Below are positions 20,958 to 29,145 of a DNA stretch of 48,257 nucleotides, one piece after another (position 1 is the first letter of the stretch; each line of letters begins with the position of its first letter). This DNA comes from Candidatus Aquabacterium excrementipullorum (lineage in GTDB: Bacteria > Pseudomonadota > Gammaproteobacteria > Burkholderiales > Burkholderiaceae_C), in the NCBI GenBank assembly GCA_019112875.1, contig DXIO01000071.1, forward strand, positions 1-48,257. The letters are read 5' to 3'. Made by a program: the position numbers and the translations under genes. Below the pieces are notes generated by a model, which made no database searches, was not told the DNA's origin, and saw only the letters and a program-made list of their open reading frames with translations.

Positions 20958-21572
20958 TCAGACCAGGAAGCGCATCACGGTCACGTAGTGGCTGGTGGTG
21001 CCGCCCAGCACGAACAGGTGCCACACGCCGTGTGAATGCCGCCAGCGGCCGTCCATGGCGTAGAAGACCACGCCCACCGTGTAGAACAGCCCGCCCGCCA
21101 GCAGCCACATCAGGCCGGTGGTGGACAGGCTGTGCGCCAGCGGTACCACCGCCGTGATGCCCAGCCAGCCCATCAGCAGGTACAGCGGCACCGAGGGCAC
21201 CTTCTCGCGCCCCAGCCAGAGCTCCTTGGCGATGCCCAGCAGCGCCAGCGCCCAGATGGCCGACAGCAGCGCCCAGCGCCACGTGCCCTGCAAGCCGATC
21301 AGCGCAAAGGGCGTGTAGGTGCCGGCGATCAGCAGGTAGATGGCGCAGTGGTCCGCCTTGGCCCACCACTGCTTGGCCGGACCGCGCAGGCTGTGGTACA
21401 GCGTGGAAGCCGCGTACAGCAGCACCATGCTCAGCCCGAACACGCTCACGCCGACGATCTTCCAGACATCGCCGGTGGGGATGGCCTGGGCCACCAGCGC
21501 GGCCGAGCCGGCCAGGGCCAACACGGCGCCGGCCAGGTGCGTCACGCTGTTGAATCGTTCACCTGGGTACAT
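20958..21572 (-). CDS. Hemolysin III family (PAQR-like) membrane protein
   Basis: The 204-residue protein has the family start MYPGERFNSVTHLAGA, the STLYHSL motif, and seven predicted membrane helices, ending with HSHGVWHLFVLGGTTSHYVTV. The conserved Ser/Asp/His residues of PAQR proteins are present and would bind a metal at the membrane face. The molecular role in bacteria is not settled (membrane lipid homeostasis has been proposed for TrhA). Two longer starts are in frame, but the family begins at this Met. Confidence 0.88.
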   Translation of the reverse strand: MYPGERFNSVTHLAGAVLALAGSAALVAQAIPTGDVWKIVGVSVFGLSMVLLYAASTLYHSLRGPAKQWWAKADHCAIYLLIAGTYTPFALIGLQGTWRWALLSAIWALALLGIAKELWLGREKVPSVPLYLLMGWLGITAVVPLAHSLSTTGLMWLLAGGLFYTVGVVFYAMDGRWRHSHGVWHLFVLGGTTSHYVTVMRFLV

Positions 21573-21644
21573 GCAGGCATCTTCCGCCGGGGTTCCGTGG
21601 GCGTCCATCCCCCCGGATGGGGTAGGGCGTTCAGGTGCCGCTAT

Positions 21645-21665
21645 ATATATCACGGCGTGATATAT
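21645..21665 (+). promoter_or_regulatory. Perfect inverted repeat, likely MarR-family operator
   Basis: ATATATCAC and its exact reverse complement GTGATATAT are separated by GGC. The repeat lies between the divergent hemolysin III and MarR genes, 29 bases before the MarR ATG. It is strikingly AT-rich in a GC-rich genome, and size and symmetry fit a MarR dimer site. Autoregulation is inference. Confidence 0.6.
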
Positions 21666-21694
21666 TTTCGCCCCCAGCCGTTCCGTCTGCCTTC

Positions 21695-22120
21695 ATGCCC
21701 CCCGCCCTGGACAAATCCCATTACGAGGCCCTGTCGGAGTTCCGGCACCAACTGCGCCGCTTCCTGCATTTCAGCGAGGCGGCGGCGCGTCGCGAAGGGC
21801 TGACGCCCCAGCAGTACCTGGTGCTGCTGCACGTGCAGGGCTTTCCGGGGCGGGACTGGGCCACGGTGGGCGAACTGGCCGAGCGCCTGCAGATGAAGCA
21901 CAACGCCACGGTGTCGCTGGTGTCGCGCTGCGAGGCGCTGGGCCTGTTGGCGCGCCAGCGCAGCGAAGCCGATGGCCGGGTGGTCGAGCTGCACCTGCTG
22001 CCGGCCGGCCGCCGGCATCTGGAAAAGCTGGCGGCCCTGCACGAGGCCGAGCTGCAATCGCTGCAAGGCACCTTCCGCGTGGCGCGCATCACCTCGTTCA
22101 ACGACAAGGAGCGGGCATGA
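21695..22120 (+). CDS. MarR-family transcriptional regulator
   Basis: The 141-residue protein has the MarR winged helix: LTPQQYLVLLHVQG, then TVGELAERLQMKHNATVSLVSRCEALGLLARQRSEADGR (recognition helix and wing). Its stop overlaps the ClC channel start by four bases (ATGA), so the two form one operon. The start at 21695 is used because the longer frame runs through the operator palindrome. Confidence 0.87.
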   Translation: MPPALDKSHYEALSEFRHQLRRFLHFSEAAARREGLTPQQYLVLLHVQGFPGRDWATVGELAERLQMKHNATVSLVSRCEALGLLARQRSEADGRVVELHLLPAGRRHLEKLAALHEAELQSLQGTFRVARITSFNDKERA

Positions 22121-23853
22121 GCGCTTTCCACGCACCGCACAAGCGCGACTACGGGGTTGACCAGCGCCTGCTGCTGTTGGCCGGCGTGGCCGCGCTGATC
22201 GGCGTGTGCAGCACCGGCGCGGCCGTGCTGCTGGTGAACCTGATCCGCTTCTTCACCAATCTGTTCTTCTACGGCAGCCTCTCGCTGGCCGACCGCTCAC
22301 CCGCGCAGCACACGCTGGGCTGGTGGGTGGTGCTGGTGCCGGCCGTGGGCGGGCTGATCGTGGGCCTGATGGCGCGCTATGGCAGCGAGCGCATCCGCGG
22401 GCACGGCATCCCCGAGGCCATCGAGGCGATCCTGTTCGGACGCAGCGCGATGTCGCCCAAGGTGGCGGTGCTCAAGCCACTGTCGTCGGGCATCGTGATC
22501 GGCAGTGGCGGGCCCTTCGGCGCCGAAGGGCCGATCATCATGACGGGCGGCTCGGTGGGCTCGCTGATCGCGCAGTACCTGCATCTCACGGCGGCCGAGC
22601 GCAAGACGCTGCTGGTGGCCGGGGCCTGCGCCGGCATGACGGCCATCTTCGGCACGCCGGTGGCCGCCGTGCTGCTGGCGGTGGAACTGCTGCTGTTCGA
22701 GCTGCGCCCGCGCAGCCTGCTGCCCGTGGCCCTGGCCTGCGCGGTGGCCGGCTTCCTTCGGCCGTGGGTGTTCGGCGCCGGGCCGCTGTTCGCGCTGCAG
22801 ACGCCGGCGCCCACCACGATGGCGCTCGTGTCCTGCGTGCTGGCGGGGCTGCTGTGCGGCGGGCTGGCCTCGGTGCTGACGCTGGCGCTGTACCGCATCG
22901 AGGATGGCTTCGCGCGGCTGCCGCTGCACTGGATGTGGTGGCCGGCACTGGGCGGCCTGGTGGTGGGCGTGGGCGGCTACTTCCAGCCGCGCGCGCTGGG
23001 CGTGGGCTACGACGTGATCGGCGACCTGCTGAACCACCGCCTGGCCGTGGAGGCTGTGCTGGCGCTGCTGGCGGTGAAGGCCGTGGTCTGGCTGGTGGCG
23101 CTGGGCTCGGGCACGTCGGGCGGCGTGCTGGCGCCGGTGCTGATGCTGGGTGCAGGCCTGGGCGTGCTGAGCGCGCCCTGGCTGCCGGGCGGCTCGCCGG
23201 GCTTGTGGGCGCTGGTGTGTATGGCCGGCGTGCTGGGCAGCATGCTGGGCGCGCCGCTCACGGCCATCGTGTTCGCGCTGGGCCTGACGCATGACACGAG
23301 CGCCTTGCTGCCCCTGCTGCTCACGGTGACGGTGGCCTACGGCTTCACCTCGCTGGTGCTGCGCCGTTCGATCATGACGGAGAAGATCGCGCGGCGGGGT
23401 CTGCACGTGTGGCGCGAGTACGGGGTCGATCCGCTGGAGCGCCAGCACGTGGGCGAGCTGATGAGCACGCAGCTGGTGACGCTGCAGGCGGACCTGCCCG
23501 CGCAGGAGGCCTGGGTCACGCATTTCGGCCAGGGACAGCGCCACCGCGCCTATCCCGTGGTGCGCGACGGTCGCCTGCTGGGCATGCTCGATCGCCAGGA
23601 CTTCGCCGAGGTGGCTGGGCAAGGACGCCCTTGCGCCGACCTGCTGCCCCCGCTCGATGCCGAGATGGTGCTGCTGCCCACCGACACAGCCCGCACCGCA
23701 GCGGGCCGCCTGTCGGCGCTGAACGTGAGCCGCCTGCCAGTGGTGGCGGACACGCAATCCATGCGGCTGGTGGGCTTGCTGGCGCTGCCCGACCTGGTGA
23801 TGCCCGCCGGCCGTGCCATGCACGAGGAGACACACCGCGAGCGCGTGCGCTGA
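22117..23853 (+). CDS. ClC-family chloride channel/transporter with CBS domains
   Basis: The 578-residue protein has about ten membrane helices (residues 15-430) with the ClC signatures GSGGPFGAEGP (residues 129-139, gating Glu137), AGMTAIFGTPVAAVLLAVEL, and GSGTSGGVLAPVLM near residue 330. The C-terminal part from about residue 440 is a pair of CBS domains (MSTQLVTLQADLP and LSRLPVV-like NVSRLPVV), which usually sense adenine nucleotides. Ion selectivity and channel-versus-exchanger type cannot be told by eye. It is co-transcribed with the MarR regulator. Confidence 0.92.
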   Translation: MSAFHAPHKRDYGVDQRLLLLAGVAALIGVCSTGAAVLLVNLIRFFTNLFFYGSLSLADRSPAQHTLGWWVVLVPAVGGLIVGLMARYGSERIRGHGIPEAIEAILFGRSAMSPKVAVLKPLSSGIVIGSGGPFGAEGPIIMTGGSVGSLIAQYLHLTAAERKTLLVAGACAGMTAIFGTPVAAVLLAVELLLFELRPRSLLPVALACAVAGFLRPWVFGAGPLFALQTPAPTTMALVSCVLAGLLCGGLASVLTLALYRIEDGFARLPLHWMWWPALGGLVVGVGGYFQPRALGVGYDVIGDLLNHRLAVEAVLALLAVKAVVWLVALGSGTSGGVLAPVLMLGAGLGVLSAPWLPGGSPGLWALVCMAGVLGSMLGAPLTAIVFALGLTHDTSALLPLLLTVTVAYGFTSLVLRRSIMTEKIARRGLHVWREYGVDPLERQHVGELMSTQLVTLQADLPAQEAWVTHFGQGQRHRAYPVVRDGRLLGMLDRQDFAEVAGQGRPCADLLPPLDAEMVLLPTDTARTAAGRLSALNVSRLPVVADTQSMRLVGLLALPDLVMPAGRAMHEETHRERVR

Positions 23854-23871
23854 GCGCGCCGACGGCACCGC

Positions 23872-24246
23872 TCAGGCCGGCTGGTAGAAGCCCAGATCGG
23901 CCTGCACGCCCAGTGCCCGCGCGAAGGCGGCGGGATCGAAGCCGGTCTCTTCGAAGCGCTGGCGCATGAAGGCCTGGGCGGCGTCGAGCGCGCCGGCATC
24001 GGCCCATTCCACCAGCGCGACCACGTTGAAGCCGCTGGCCCCGCCCGTCTGCGTGAGCAGCATCGCGCGCAGACAGCCATCGAGCGTGCGCAGGGTGCGC
24101 TGCGTGCGCTTCATGCGGTTGAGGAAGGGACGCAGGGCCTCGGCAGGCACGTTGAACTTGTCCACGCGCAGCACGGCAGGCTGGAACGGGGCGTGGACAG
24201 CGTCGGCCAGGGCACTGGCGGTGGCCGTGAAATGGTCTCGGTTCAT
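23872..24246 (-). CDS. Small antibiotic-biosynthesis-monooxygenase-like protein, probable SoxR target
   Basis: The 124-residue product begins MNRDHFTATASALADAVHAPFQPAVLRVDKFNVP. It has the size and the FNVVALVEW beta strand of dimeric alpha-beta-barrel (ABM) proteins, which act on quinones and similar compounds. It is divergent from soxR and its promoter contains the sox box, so it is very likely induced by redox-cycling compounds. The ABM assignment is moderate; the link to SoxR is strong. Confidence 0.75.
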   Translation of the reverse strand: MNRDHFTATASALADAVHAPFQPAVLRVDKFNVPAEALRPFLNRMKRTQRTLRTLDGCLRAMLLTQTGGASGFNVVALVEWADAGALDAAQAFMRQRFEETGFDPAAFARALGVQADLGFYQPA

Positions 24247-24290
24247 GGTGTCTCTCAAAGGTGGCGCTGCAATCCAGGTGCAGGGTGCCC

Positions 24291-24321
24291 AGTCTGAAAC
24301 CTCAAGTAAAGTTGAGGTCAA
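24291..24321 (-). promoter_or_regulatory. SoxR box in a promoter with a 19-bp spacer
   Basis: CCTCAAGTAAAGTTGAGG (24300-24317) differs from the E. coli soxS box (CCTCAAGTTAACTTGAGG, from memory) only in the centre. On the minus strand it lies between a -35 TTGACC (24316-24321) and a -10 CAGACT (24291-24296) with a 19-base spacer, the overlong spacing that MerR-family activators correct by twisting DNA. It therefore drives the divergent monooxygenase gene. Confidence 0.9.
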
Positions 24322-24339
24322 GCATTTGTTGGAGGGGCC

Positions 24340-24855
24340 ATGAAACGCAAGACCTGCACGCCTGAATCGGCCAACACGGTCGTGACGCTCGAGGACCTGG
24401 GCTTTCCGGCGCAGCTGTCCGTGGGCGAGGTGGCGCGTCGCAGTGGGGTGCCGGTGTCCACGCTGCACTTCTACGAATCGCGCGGACTGATCCACAGCCA
24501 CCGCACCAGCGGCAACCAGCGCCGCTATGCGCGCGATGTGCTGCGGCGTGTGAGCTTCATCCGCGTGGCGCAGCGCGTGGGCATCTCGCTGGCGGACATC
24601 CAGGACGCCCTGTCCACGCTGCCGGCCACGGCGGCACCCACGCGCGCCGACTGGGAGCGCCTGTCCAGCACCTGGCGCACCGAGCTGGACGAGCGCATGG
24701 CCCAGCTCAAGCGCCTGCGCGACACGCTGGACGACTGCATCGGCTGCGGCTGCCTGTCGATCGACCGTTGCCGCCTGCGCAACCCGCTGGACCGCCTGGG
24801 CGAGCAGGGCGCCGGCCCCCATCGGTTGTGGGTGGGCCCGCCCGACGACGCCTGA
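24340..24855 (+). CDS. soxR: Redox-sensitive transcriptional activator SoxR
   Basis: The 171-residue MerR-family protein has an N-terminal helix-turn-helix ([26 protein letters not shown]), a dimerisation helix, and the SoxR 2Fe-2S motif C133-X2-C136-X-C138-X5-C144 ([12 protein letters not shown]). Oxidation of the cluster by redox-active compounds switches on its target. Outside enteric bacteria SoxR usually controls transporters and monooxygenases directly instead of soxS; the target here is the divergent gene. The N-terminus has about 15 residues more than E. coli SoxR. Confidence 0.95.
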   Translation: MKRKTCTPESANTVVTLEDLGFPAQLSVGEVARRSGVPVSTLHFYESRGLIHSHRTSGNQRRYARDVLRRVSFIRVAQRVGISLADIQDALSTLPATAAPTRADWERLSSTWRTELDERMAQLKRLRDTLDDCIGCGCLSIDRCRLRNPLDRLGEQGAGPHRLWVGPPDDA

Positions 24856-24906
24856 TTCATTCATTAGAATGCGCCGGCTTTTCCGATCCTGCCGTGCCCG
24901 CGCCCC

Positions 24907-25788
24907 ATGAACATCGTCGTCAACGAAGAACTCAAAGCCTACATCGACCCGCTGACCCCGGACGAGCACGATGCGCTGGAGCGCAGCATCCTGGCCGAAG
25001 GCTGCCGCGATGCGCTGGTGCTGTGGGGCGATGTGCTGGTGGACGGCCACAACCGCTACGGCATCTGCACCAAGCACGGCCTGCCCTTCCAGACGGTGCA
25101 GAACACGCGCTTCAAGTCGATGGAAGACGTGCACCTGTGGATGATCGACCAGCACCTGGGCCGGCGCAGCGTGTCCGATTTCCAGCGGGGCGTGCTGGCG
25201 CTGCGCAAGAAGGAGATCCTGGCCGAGCGGCGCGCGCAGATGCCGGAGGAAGCGGCGGCCTCGGCGCCGCCGTCTGCCCAGGCTGATCCGGTGGCGGCCG
25301 GGGCCGCGCCCTGGGATGCGGCGGATGGCGCCGGGCTGGCATCAGGTCACGCGCCTTCGTCTGCCGTGGAGGTGCCACCCGCGCCGTCGCTCAACAGCCG
25401 CGAGGCCATCGCCCGGGCCGCGCGCCTGAGCAGCAGCCAGGTCGTGATGATCGAGAAGATCCAGAAGCAGGCCGCGCCCGAGGTGGTGGCGGCCGTGCGT
25501 TCGGGGGCGATCTCCATCAACGCCGCTGCGGCGGTGGCCAGCCTGCCGGCCGAAGAGCAGGTGGCGGCCGCCACGGCCGGTGCCGACGAGCTCAAGCAGG
25601 CCGCCAAGCGCGTGCGCGAGGCCAAGCGCAAGCCCAAGGACGAGGTGCCCGCCGAGGTGTCGGACGCCGACGTGGCCGTGAACGACGAACTGGCCAGCCT
25701 GCGCCTGCGCGTGGCCGACCTGACGGCCGAGAACGAGGCCCTGCGCCAGCAGGTGGGGGATCTGCGGGCCCAGCTGGGCCAGGCCTGA
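24907..25788 (+). CDS. ParB-like N-terminal domain protein with C-terminal coiled coil
   Basis: The 293-residue protein starts with a ParB/Srx-like fold (PLTPDEHDALERSILAEGCRDALVLW, then LVDGHNRYGIC near residue 46), followed by a helical part to about residue 100. Next come an Ala/Pro-rich linker (about 110-165), a helical stretch with AISINAAAAVASLP, and a leucine-heptad coiled coil at the end (about 255-293). It resembles chromosomal proteins annotated as plasmid replication/partition related. No parA or parS is visible, so a partition role is doubtful. A TAGAAT -10-like box lies at 24865-24870. Confidence 0.75.
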   Translation: MNIVVNEELKAYIDPLTPDEHDALERSILAEGCRDALVLWGDVLVDGHNRYGICTKHGLPFQTVQNTRFKSMEDVHLWMIDQHLGRRSVSDFQRGVLALRKKEILAERRAQMPEEAAASAPPSAQADPVAAGAAPWDAADGAGLASGHAPSSAVEVPPAPSLNSREAIARAARLSSSQVVMIEKIQKQAAPEVVAAVRSGAISINAAAAVASLPAEEQVAAATAGADELKQAAKRVREAKRKPKDEVPAEVSDADVAVNDELASLRLRVADLTAENEALRQQVGDLRAQLGQA

Positions 25789-25888
25789 TCGCCCTGCCGA
25801 GGCCGAGGTTTCAAGGCCTGGTGCAGGGCGGTGGGGCGCTTGTGCAGCGCAGAATCGGCGTCATCGCCACTGACGCTGCACAAGAACA

Positions 25889-26644
25889 ATGCGCACACCC
25901 GCCACCCCCCAAGCCATCGTCACCGGGCACAGCCGCGGGTTGGGCGAGGCCATCGCGGCCGACCTGCTAGGCCGGGGCATTGCCGTGCTGGGCCTGTCGC
26001 GGGCCACGAACGAGGCCCTGGCCGGCCGCTACCCGGGCCTGCTTCAGCAGACCGCGCTGGACCTGGCCGACACGGCCCATCTGCAGGCCTGGCTGCAGGC
26101 CGGCACGTTGGCACGCTTCACCGAGGGCGCCGAGCGCGTGCTGCTGGTCAACAACGCGGGCGTGGTGCAGCCCATGGGCGCGGCGGGCATCCTGGACGCG
26201 GCGCAGTTGGCCCAGGCGGTGGCTTTGAGCGTGACGGCGCCGTTGCTGCTGGCCAATGCCCTGGTGGCATCCACAGACGACAAGGTGCAGCGCCGCGTGC
26301 TGCACGTCTCCAGTGGTGCGGCCCGCAAGCCCTACGCGGGCTGGAGCGTGTACTGCGCCACCAAGGCCGCGCTGGACATGCACGCGCGTGCCAGCCAGCT
26401 CGACGAGGTGCCCGGCCTGCTGATCAGCAGCGTGGCGCCCGGTGTGATCGACACCGAGATGCAGTCCGACATCCGCGCGGCCAGCGAAGATGACTTCCCG
26501 CTGCGCGCGCGCTTCGAGGCGCTGAAGCGTGAGGGCCAGCTCGAATCGCCCGTGGAGGTCGCGCACAAGCTGGTGGACCACCTGCTCTCGCCCGCGTTCG
26601 GGGTGGAGGCGGTGGTGGACCTGCGCGAACTGGCCAGCGCCTGA
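25889..26644 (+). CDS. SDR-family oxidoreductase
   Basis: The 251-residue Rossmann-fold protein has the cofactor motif TGHSRGLG (residues 12-19), the NNAG motif (LLVNNAGVVQP), a catalytic Ser in VSSGAARKP, and the YCATK motif with Tyr155 and Lys159. It resembles sepiapterin-reductase-like short-chain dehydrogenases. The substrate is not apparent and the neighbours give no clue. Confidence 0.87.
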   Translation: MRTPATPQAIVTGHSRGLGEAIAADLLGRGIAVLGLSRATNEALAGRYPGLLQQTALDLADTAHLQAWLQAGTLARFTEGAERVLLVNNAGVVQPMGAAGILDAAQLAQAVALSVTAPLLLANALVASTDDKVQRRVLHVSSGAARKPYAGWSVYCATKAALDMHARASQLDEVPGLLISSVAPGVIDTEMQSDIRAASEDDFPLRARFEALKREGQLESPVEVAHKLVDHLLSPAFGVEAVVDLRELASA

Positions 26645-26651
26645 CGCGAAA

Positions 26652-26682
26652 AGGGCCGGCCCGCTTTCACGCGGCCAGCCCT
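26652..26682 (+). terminator. GC-rich hairpin between the SDR and chemoreceptor genes
   Basis: AGGGC-GGCC and GGCC-GCCCT form an imperfect stem around CTTTCAC between two convergent genes. There is no strong T run, so termination is only likely. Confidence 0.4.
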
Positions 26683-26704
26683 GGTTTGCTCGGAGCTGAA
26701 TGGT

Positions 26705-28714
26705 TCAGATGAACTCGGCCAGCGTGCCCGTCAGGCGCTGCGTCTGCTGCTTGAGCGAGTCGGCCGCGGCGGCGGCCTGTTCCACCAGCGCGGCGTTCTG
26801 CTGCGTCATGCTGTCGAGCTGGCCGATGGCCACCTCCACGTGCGCGATGCCCTGGGCCTGTTCCACGCTGGAGTGGCTGATGGTGTTGATCAGGCCCGAG
26901 ACCTCGTTGACCACGGTCACCAGCTCGGCCAGCGCGCCGCCCGAGACCTTGATGCGCTCGGTGCCCACCTCGACCCGCGCGGACGATTCACCGATCAGCG
27001 CCTTGATGTCCTTGGCGGCGGTGCCGGCGCGCTGCGCCAAGGTGCGCACCTCGGAGGCCACGACCGCGAAGCCGCGGCCTTGCTCGCCGGCGCGGGCCGC
27101 TTCCACGGCGGCGTTCAGCGCCAGGATGTTGGTCTGGAAGGCGATGCCGTCGATCACGGCGGTGATGTCGGCGATGCGCTTGCTGGAGTCGCCCACCTCT
27201 TCCATCGCCTTGATGGCGTCCTGCATCACATGCTGGCTGCGCTCTGCGGTTTCACCCGCCTGGCGCGACAGGGTGTCGGCCTGGCGGGCGGTTTGCGCGC
27301 TGTTCTGCACGCCCTGCGACAGCTGCACCATGGAGGCGGAGATCTCCTCCAGGTTGCTGGCCTGCTGTTCGGTGCGCGACGACAGGTCCGAGTTGCCCAC
27401 GGAGATCTCGCCGGCCGCGCCATCGACCGAACCGCTGGTGTTGCGCACGTCTTCAAACGCGCCGCGCAGCTTGGCCACGAACTGGTTGAAGGAGCGCGAG
27501 ATGCGGGCCAGCTCGTCGCTGCCGCGCACGGGCAACTCCACGCGCAGGTTGCTCTGGCCGCCGGCCAATGCGTCCATCGTGGTCGCCAGTTCGCGCACGG
27601 GGCGTGTCAGCCGGGTCACCACCGTCAGCAGGGCGCCCACCGCGAGCAGCGCGCAGACCACGGCGATGCCGGCCACCAGGGCCATCATCGAGCGGGCGGG
27701 GGCCTGGGCGGCCGCCTCGGTGTAATGGATGCACAGGGCCCAGGGGAAGGCATCGGGATCGGGGCGCACCGGGGTCAGCACGCGCACGTGGCCGGTGGCA
27801 TCGGTGTATTCATAGGGCAGGCCCTTGCGCACGGCGTCCAGCGCCTCGGGCGACAGGTCAGCCGCATCCGTCCCGATCTTCTTGGCATCGGGGTGGCTGA
27901 CGTACTTGCCGCCGGCCGAGATCAGCTGCACTTCGGCGCCATCCAGGCTTTTGACCTCGCCCAGTTTATTCTGCAGCCCTTCGAGCAGCAGGTCGACGCC
28001 GACGATGCCGACGAACTTGCCGTTCAACGCGATGGGCGTGACGAGGGACGTGATCAGCACGTCCTTGCCGCTCACCTTGTACAGGTAGGGCTCGACCAGC
28101 GTGGCCTTGCCGGTGCGGCGGGGGATGTCATACCAGTCGTTGGCGCCGGCCTTCTCGTAATCCAGCAGCGGCTCGACCTTGATGTCGCCGGCGCCGCGGT
28201 TCCAGTAGGAGATGAAGCGGCCGGTGGCGTCGTCCTGCGGGCCCTTGCTCACGTGCTCGGCGTCCTTGCCGTCCAGCGCGTTGGGCTCCCACAGCGAGTA
28301 GGAGGCCAGCCAGGGCGTGTGCTGCTCCAGCAGGCGCTTGAGCGTGGCGTCGAGCTGCTCGCGCGGCGGCGGGTTGTCAGCGCTGCGGGCCATCTGCAAG
28401 GCCGTGGCCAGCGCACCGATGGACTTGAACGTGGCCTGCAGGTCCGATTGCACCTGGCTGGCGGCGTACAGGCCGGTGGCGCGCACGCTCTGCTTGGCCG
28501 ATTCCTCGGCGGCCTGGCTGCTGCGCAGGCCCACGGCCACGCCGGTGACCACCAGGCTGGCGATGGTGCAGACCGAGGCGGCCAGGCACAGCTTGGCGTT
28601 GAGCGACAGGCCTTTCAGGGCGGTGTGGGCGCCAGGGGCGGCAGTGGTCTTCGCCAGGCCGGTATCCGCGGCGGCGGGATGGAAGTGATCGGGGGCGGGA
28701 AGGACAGCGGCCAA
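26705..28714 (-). CDS. Methyl-accepting chemotaxis protein with Cache sensor
   Basis: The 669-residue protein has one membrane helix near residues 38-58, a periplasmic dCache domain (SLWEPNALDGKD, WYDIPRRTGKATLVEPYLYKVSGKDVLITSLVTPI, GIVGVDLLL), a second helix near 335-365, a HAMP domain and a signalling domain with the conserved tip FQTNILALNAAVEAARAGEQ. The dCache domain binds small ligands such as amino or organic acids. There is no C-terminal CheR-binding pentapeptide. No ATG fits; I choose TTG at 28714 because AGGAG lies six bases upstream. Another TTG six codons earlier is possible. Confidence 0.93.
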   Translation of the reverse strand: MAAVLPAPDHFHPAAADTGLAKTTAAPGAHTALKGLSLNAKLCLAASVCTIASLVVTGVAVGLRSSQAAEESAKQSVRATGLYAASQVQSDLQATFKSIGALATALQMARSADNPPPREQLDATLKRLLEQHTPWLASYSLWEPNALDGKDAEHVSKGPQDDATGRFISYWNRGAGDIKVEPLLDYEKAGANDWYDIPRRTGKATLVEPYLYKVSGKDVLITSLVTPIALNGKFVGIVGVDLLLEGLQNKLGEVKSLDGAEVQLISAGGKYVSHPDAKKIGTDAADLSPEALDAVRKGLPYEYTDATGHVRVLTPVRPDPDAFPWALCIHYTEAAAQAPARSMMALVAGIAVVCALLAVGALLTVVTRLTRPVRELATTMDALAGGQSNLRVELPVRGSDELARISRSFNQFVAKLRGAFEDVRNTSGSVDGAAGEISVGNSDLSSRTEQQASNLEEISASMVQLSQGVQNSAQTARQADTLSRQAGETAERSQHVMQDAIKAMEEVGDSSKRIADITAVIDGIAFQTNILALNAAVEAARAGEQGRGFAVVASEVRTLAQRAGTAAKDIKALIGESSARVEVGTERIKVSGGALAELVTVVNEVSGLINTISHSSVEQAQGIAHVEVAIGQLDSMTQQNAALVEQAAAAADSLKQQTQRLTGTLAEFI

Positions 28715-28754
28715 TGTCTGCTCCTGGCGCAAATGCGCGACATGGGAAAACCGG

Positions 28755-28782
28755 CTATCGGCATGCGCCGCGCATAACTTGA
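28755..28782 (-). promoter_or_regulatory. Sigma-28 (FliA)-like promoter for the chemoreceptor gene
   Basis: On the minus strand TCAAGTTA (-35) is followed by GCCGATAG (-10), with 16 bases between TCAA and GCCGATAG; the consensus is TAAA-N15-GCCGATAA. The predicted start of transcription is about 30 bases upstream of the TTG start codon, which suits a flagellar-regulon chemoreceptor. Confidence 0.55.
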
Positions 28783-28967
28783 GCCATCAAGGGTGACGAT
28801 CCGTGAACGGGGATTGACCCAGGGATGAACGGTGATTGAACGCCCGCGTAAAGAACCGTGTCGTTGATGTCCGGTTCAGGTGCTTTGTGACGGCTTTTGT
28901 CTGGACCTGCCAAGGACATGGTCCGTTCGGCTCACTGCGCCAGCTTGGTGCATCCGCGTGGCTGACA

Positions 28968-28983
28968 TGGGGGCTTCCTAGCA
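28968..28983 (+). promoter_or_regulatory. Possible sigma-54 promoter of the PEP-CTERM cluster
   Basis: TGG (28968-28970), ten bases, then GC (28981-28982) in TAGCA gives the -24/-12 geometry of sigma-54 promoters. The middle of the -24 element departs from TGGCAC. PEP-CTERM genes in many bacteria are thought to be under sigma-54 and the PrsK/PrsR system, which makes the site worth testing. Confidence 0.3.
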
Positions 28984-29145
28984 TCGCGCCTGTTTTTCGA
29001 GCGCAGTGCCGTTTCGCGGTCCTCGTGCACGTCGTCTGGAAGCAGTACCTGGCCCGCCGCCGTCCAAGGGGGCCGACGGACGCTTGTGGGGCGCGGCGCG
29101 CGTGGGGATTCCGGTGCAGCCACCCATCCGTACCAGGAGCAACCC

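Larger units (their letters stand above)
28715..29145. other. Divergent regulatory region between chemoreceptor and surface-protein cluster
   Basis: These 431 bases contain no supported gene. They hold a flagellar-type promoter for the chemoreceptor on the minus strand and a candidate sigma-54 site for the PEP-CTERM cluster on the plus strand. Several short direct repeats of the GTGAACGG/TGAACGGTGATTGA type occur around 28801-28840. Confidence 0.5.

Noticed and set aside
21641..21668. ModE-type site (TATAT-rich palindrome)
   Set aside because: The arms are ATATATCAC/GTGATATAT with a 3-base spacer and lack the ModE layout; a MarR operator fits the context better.
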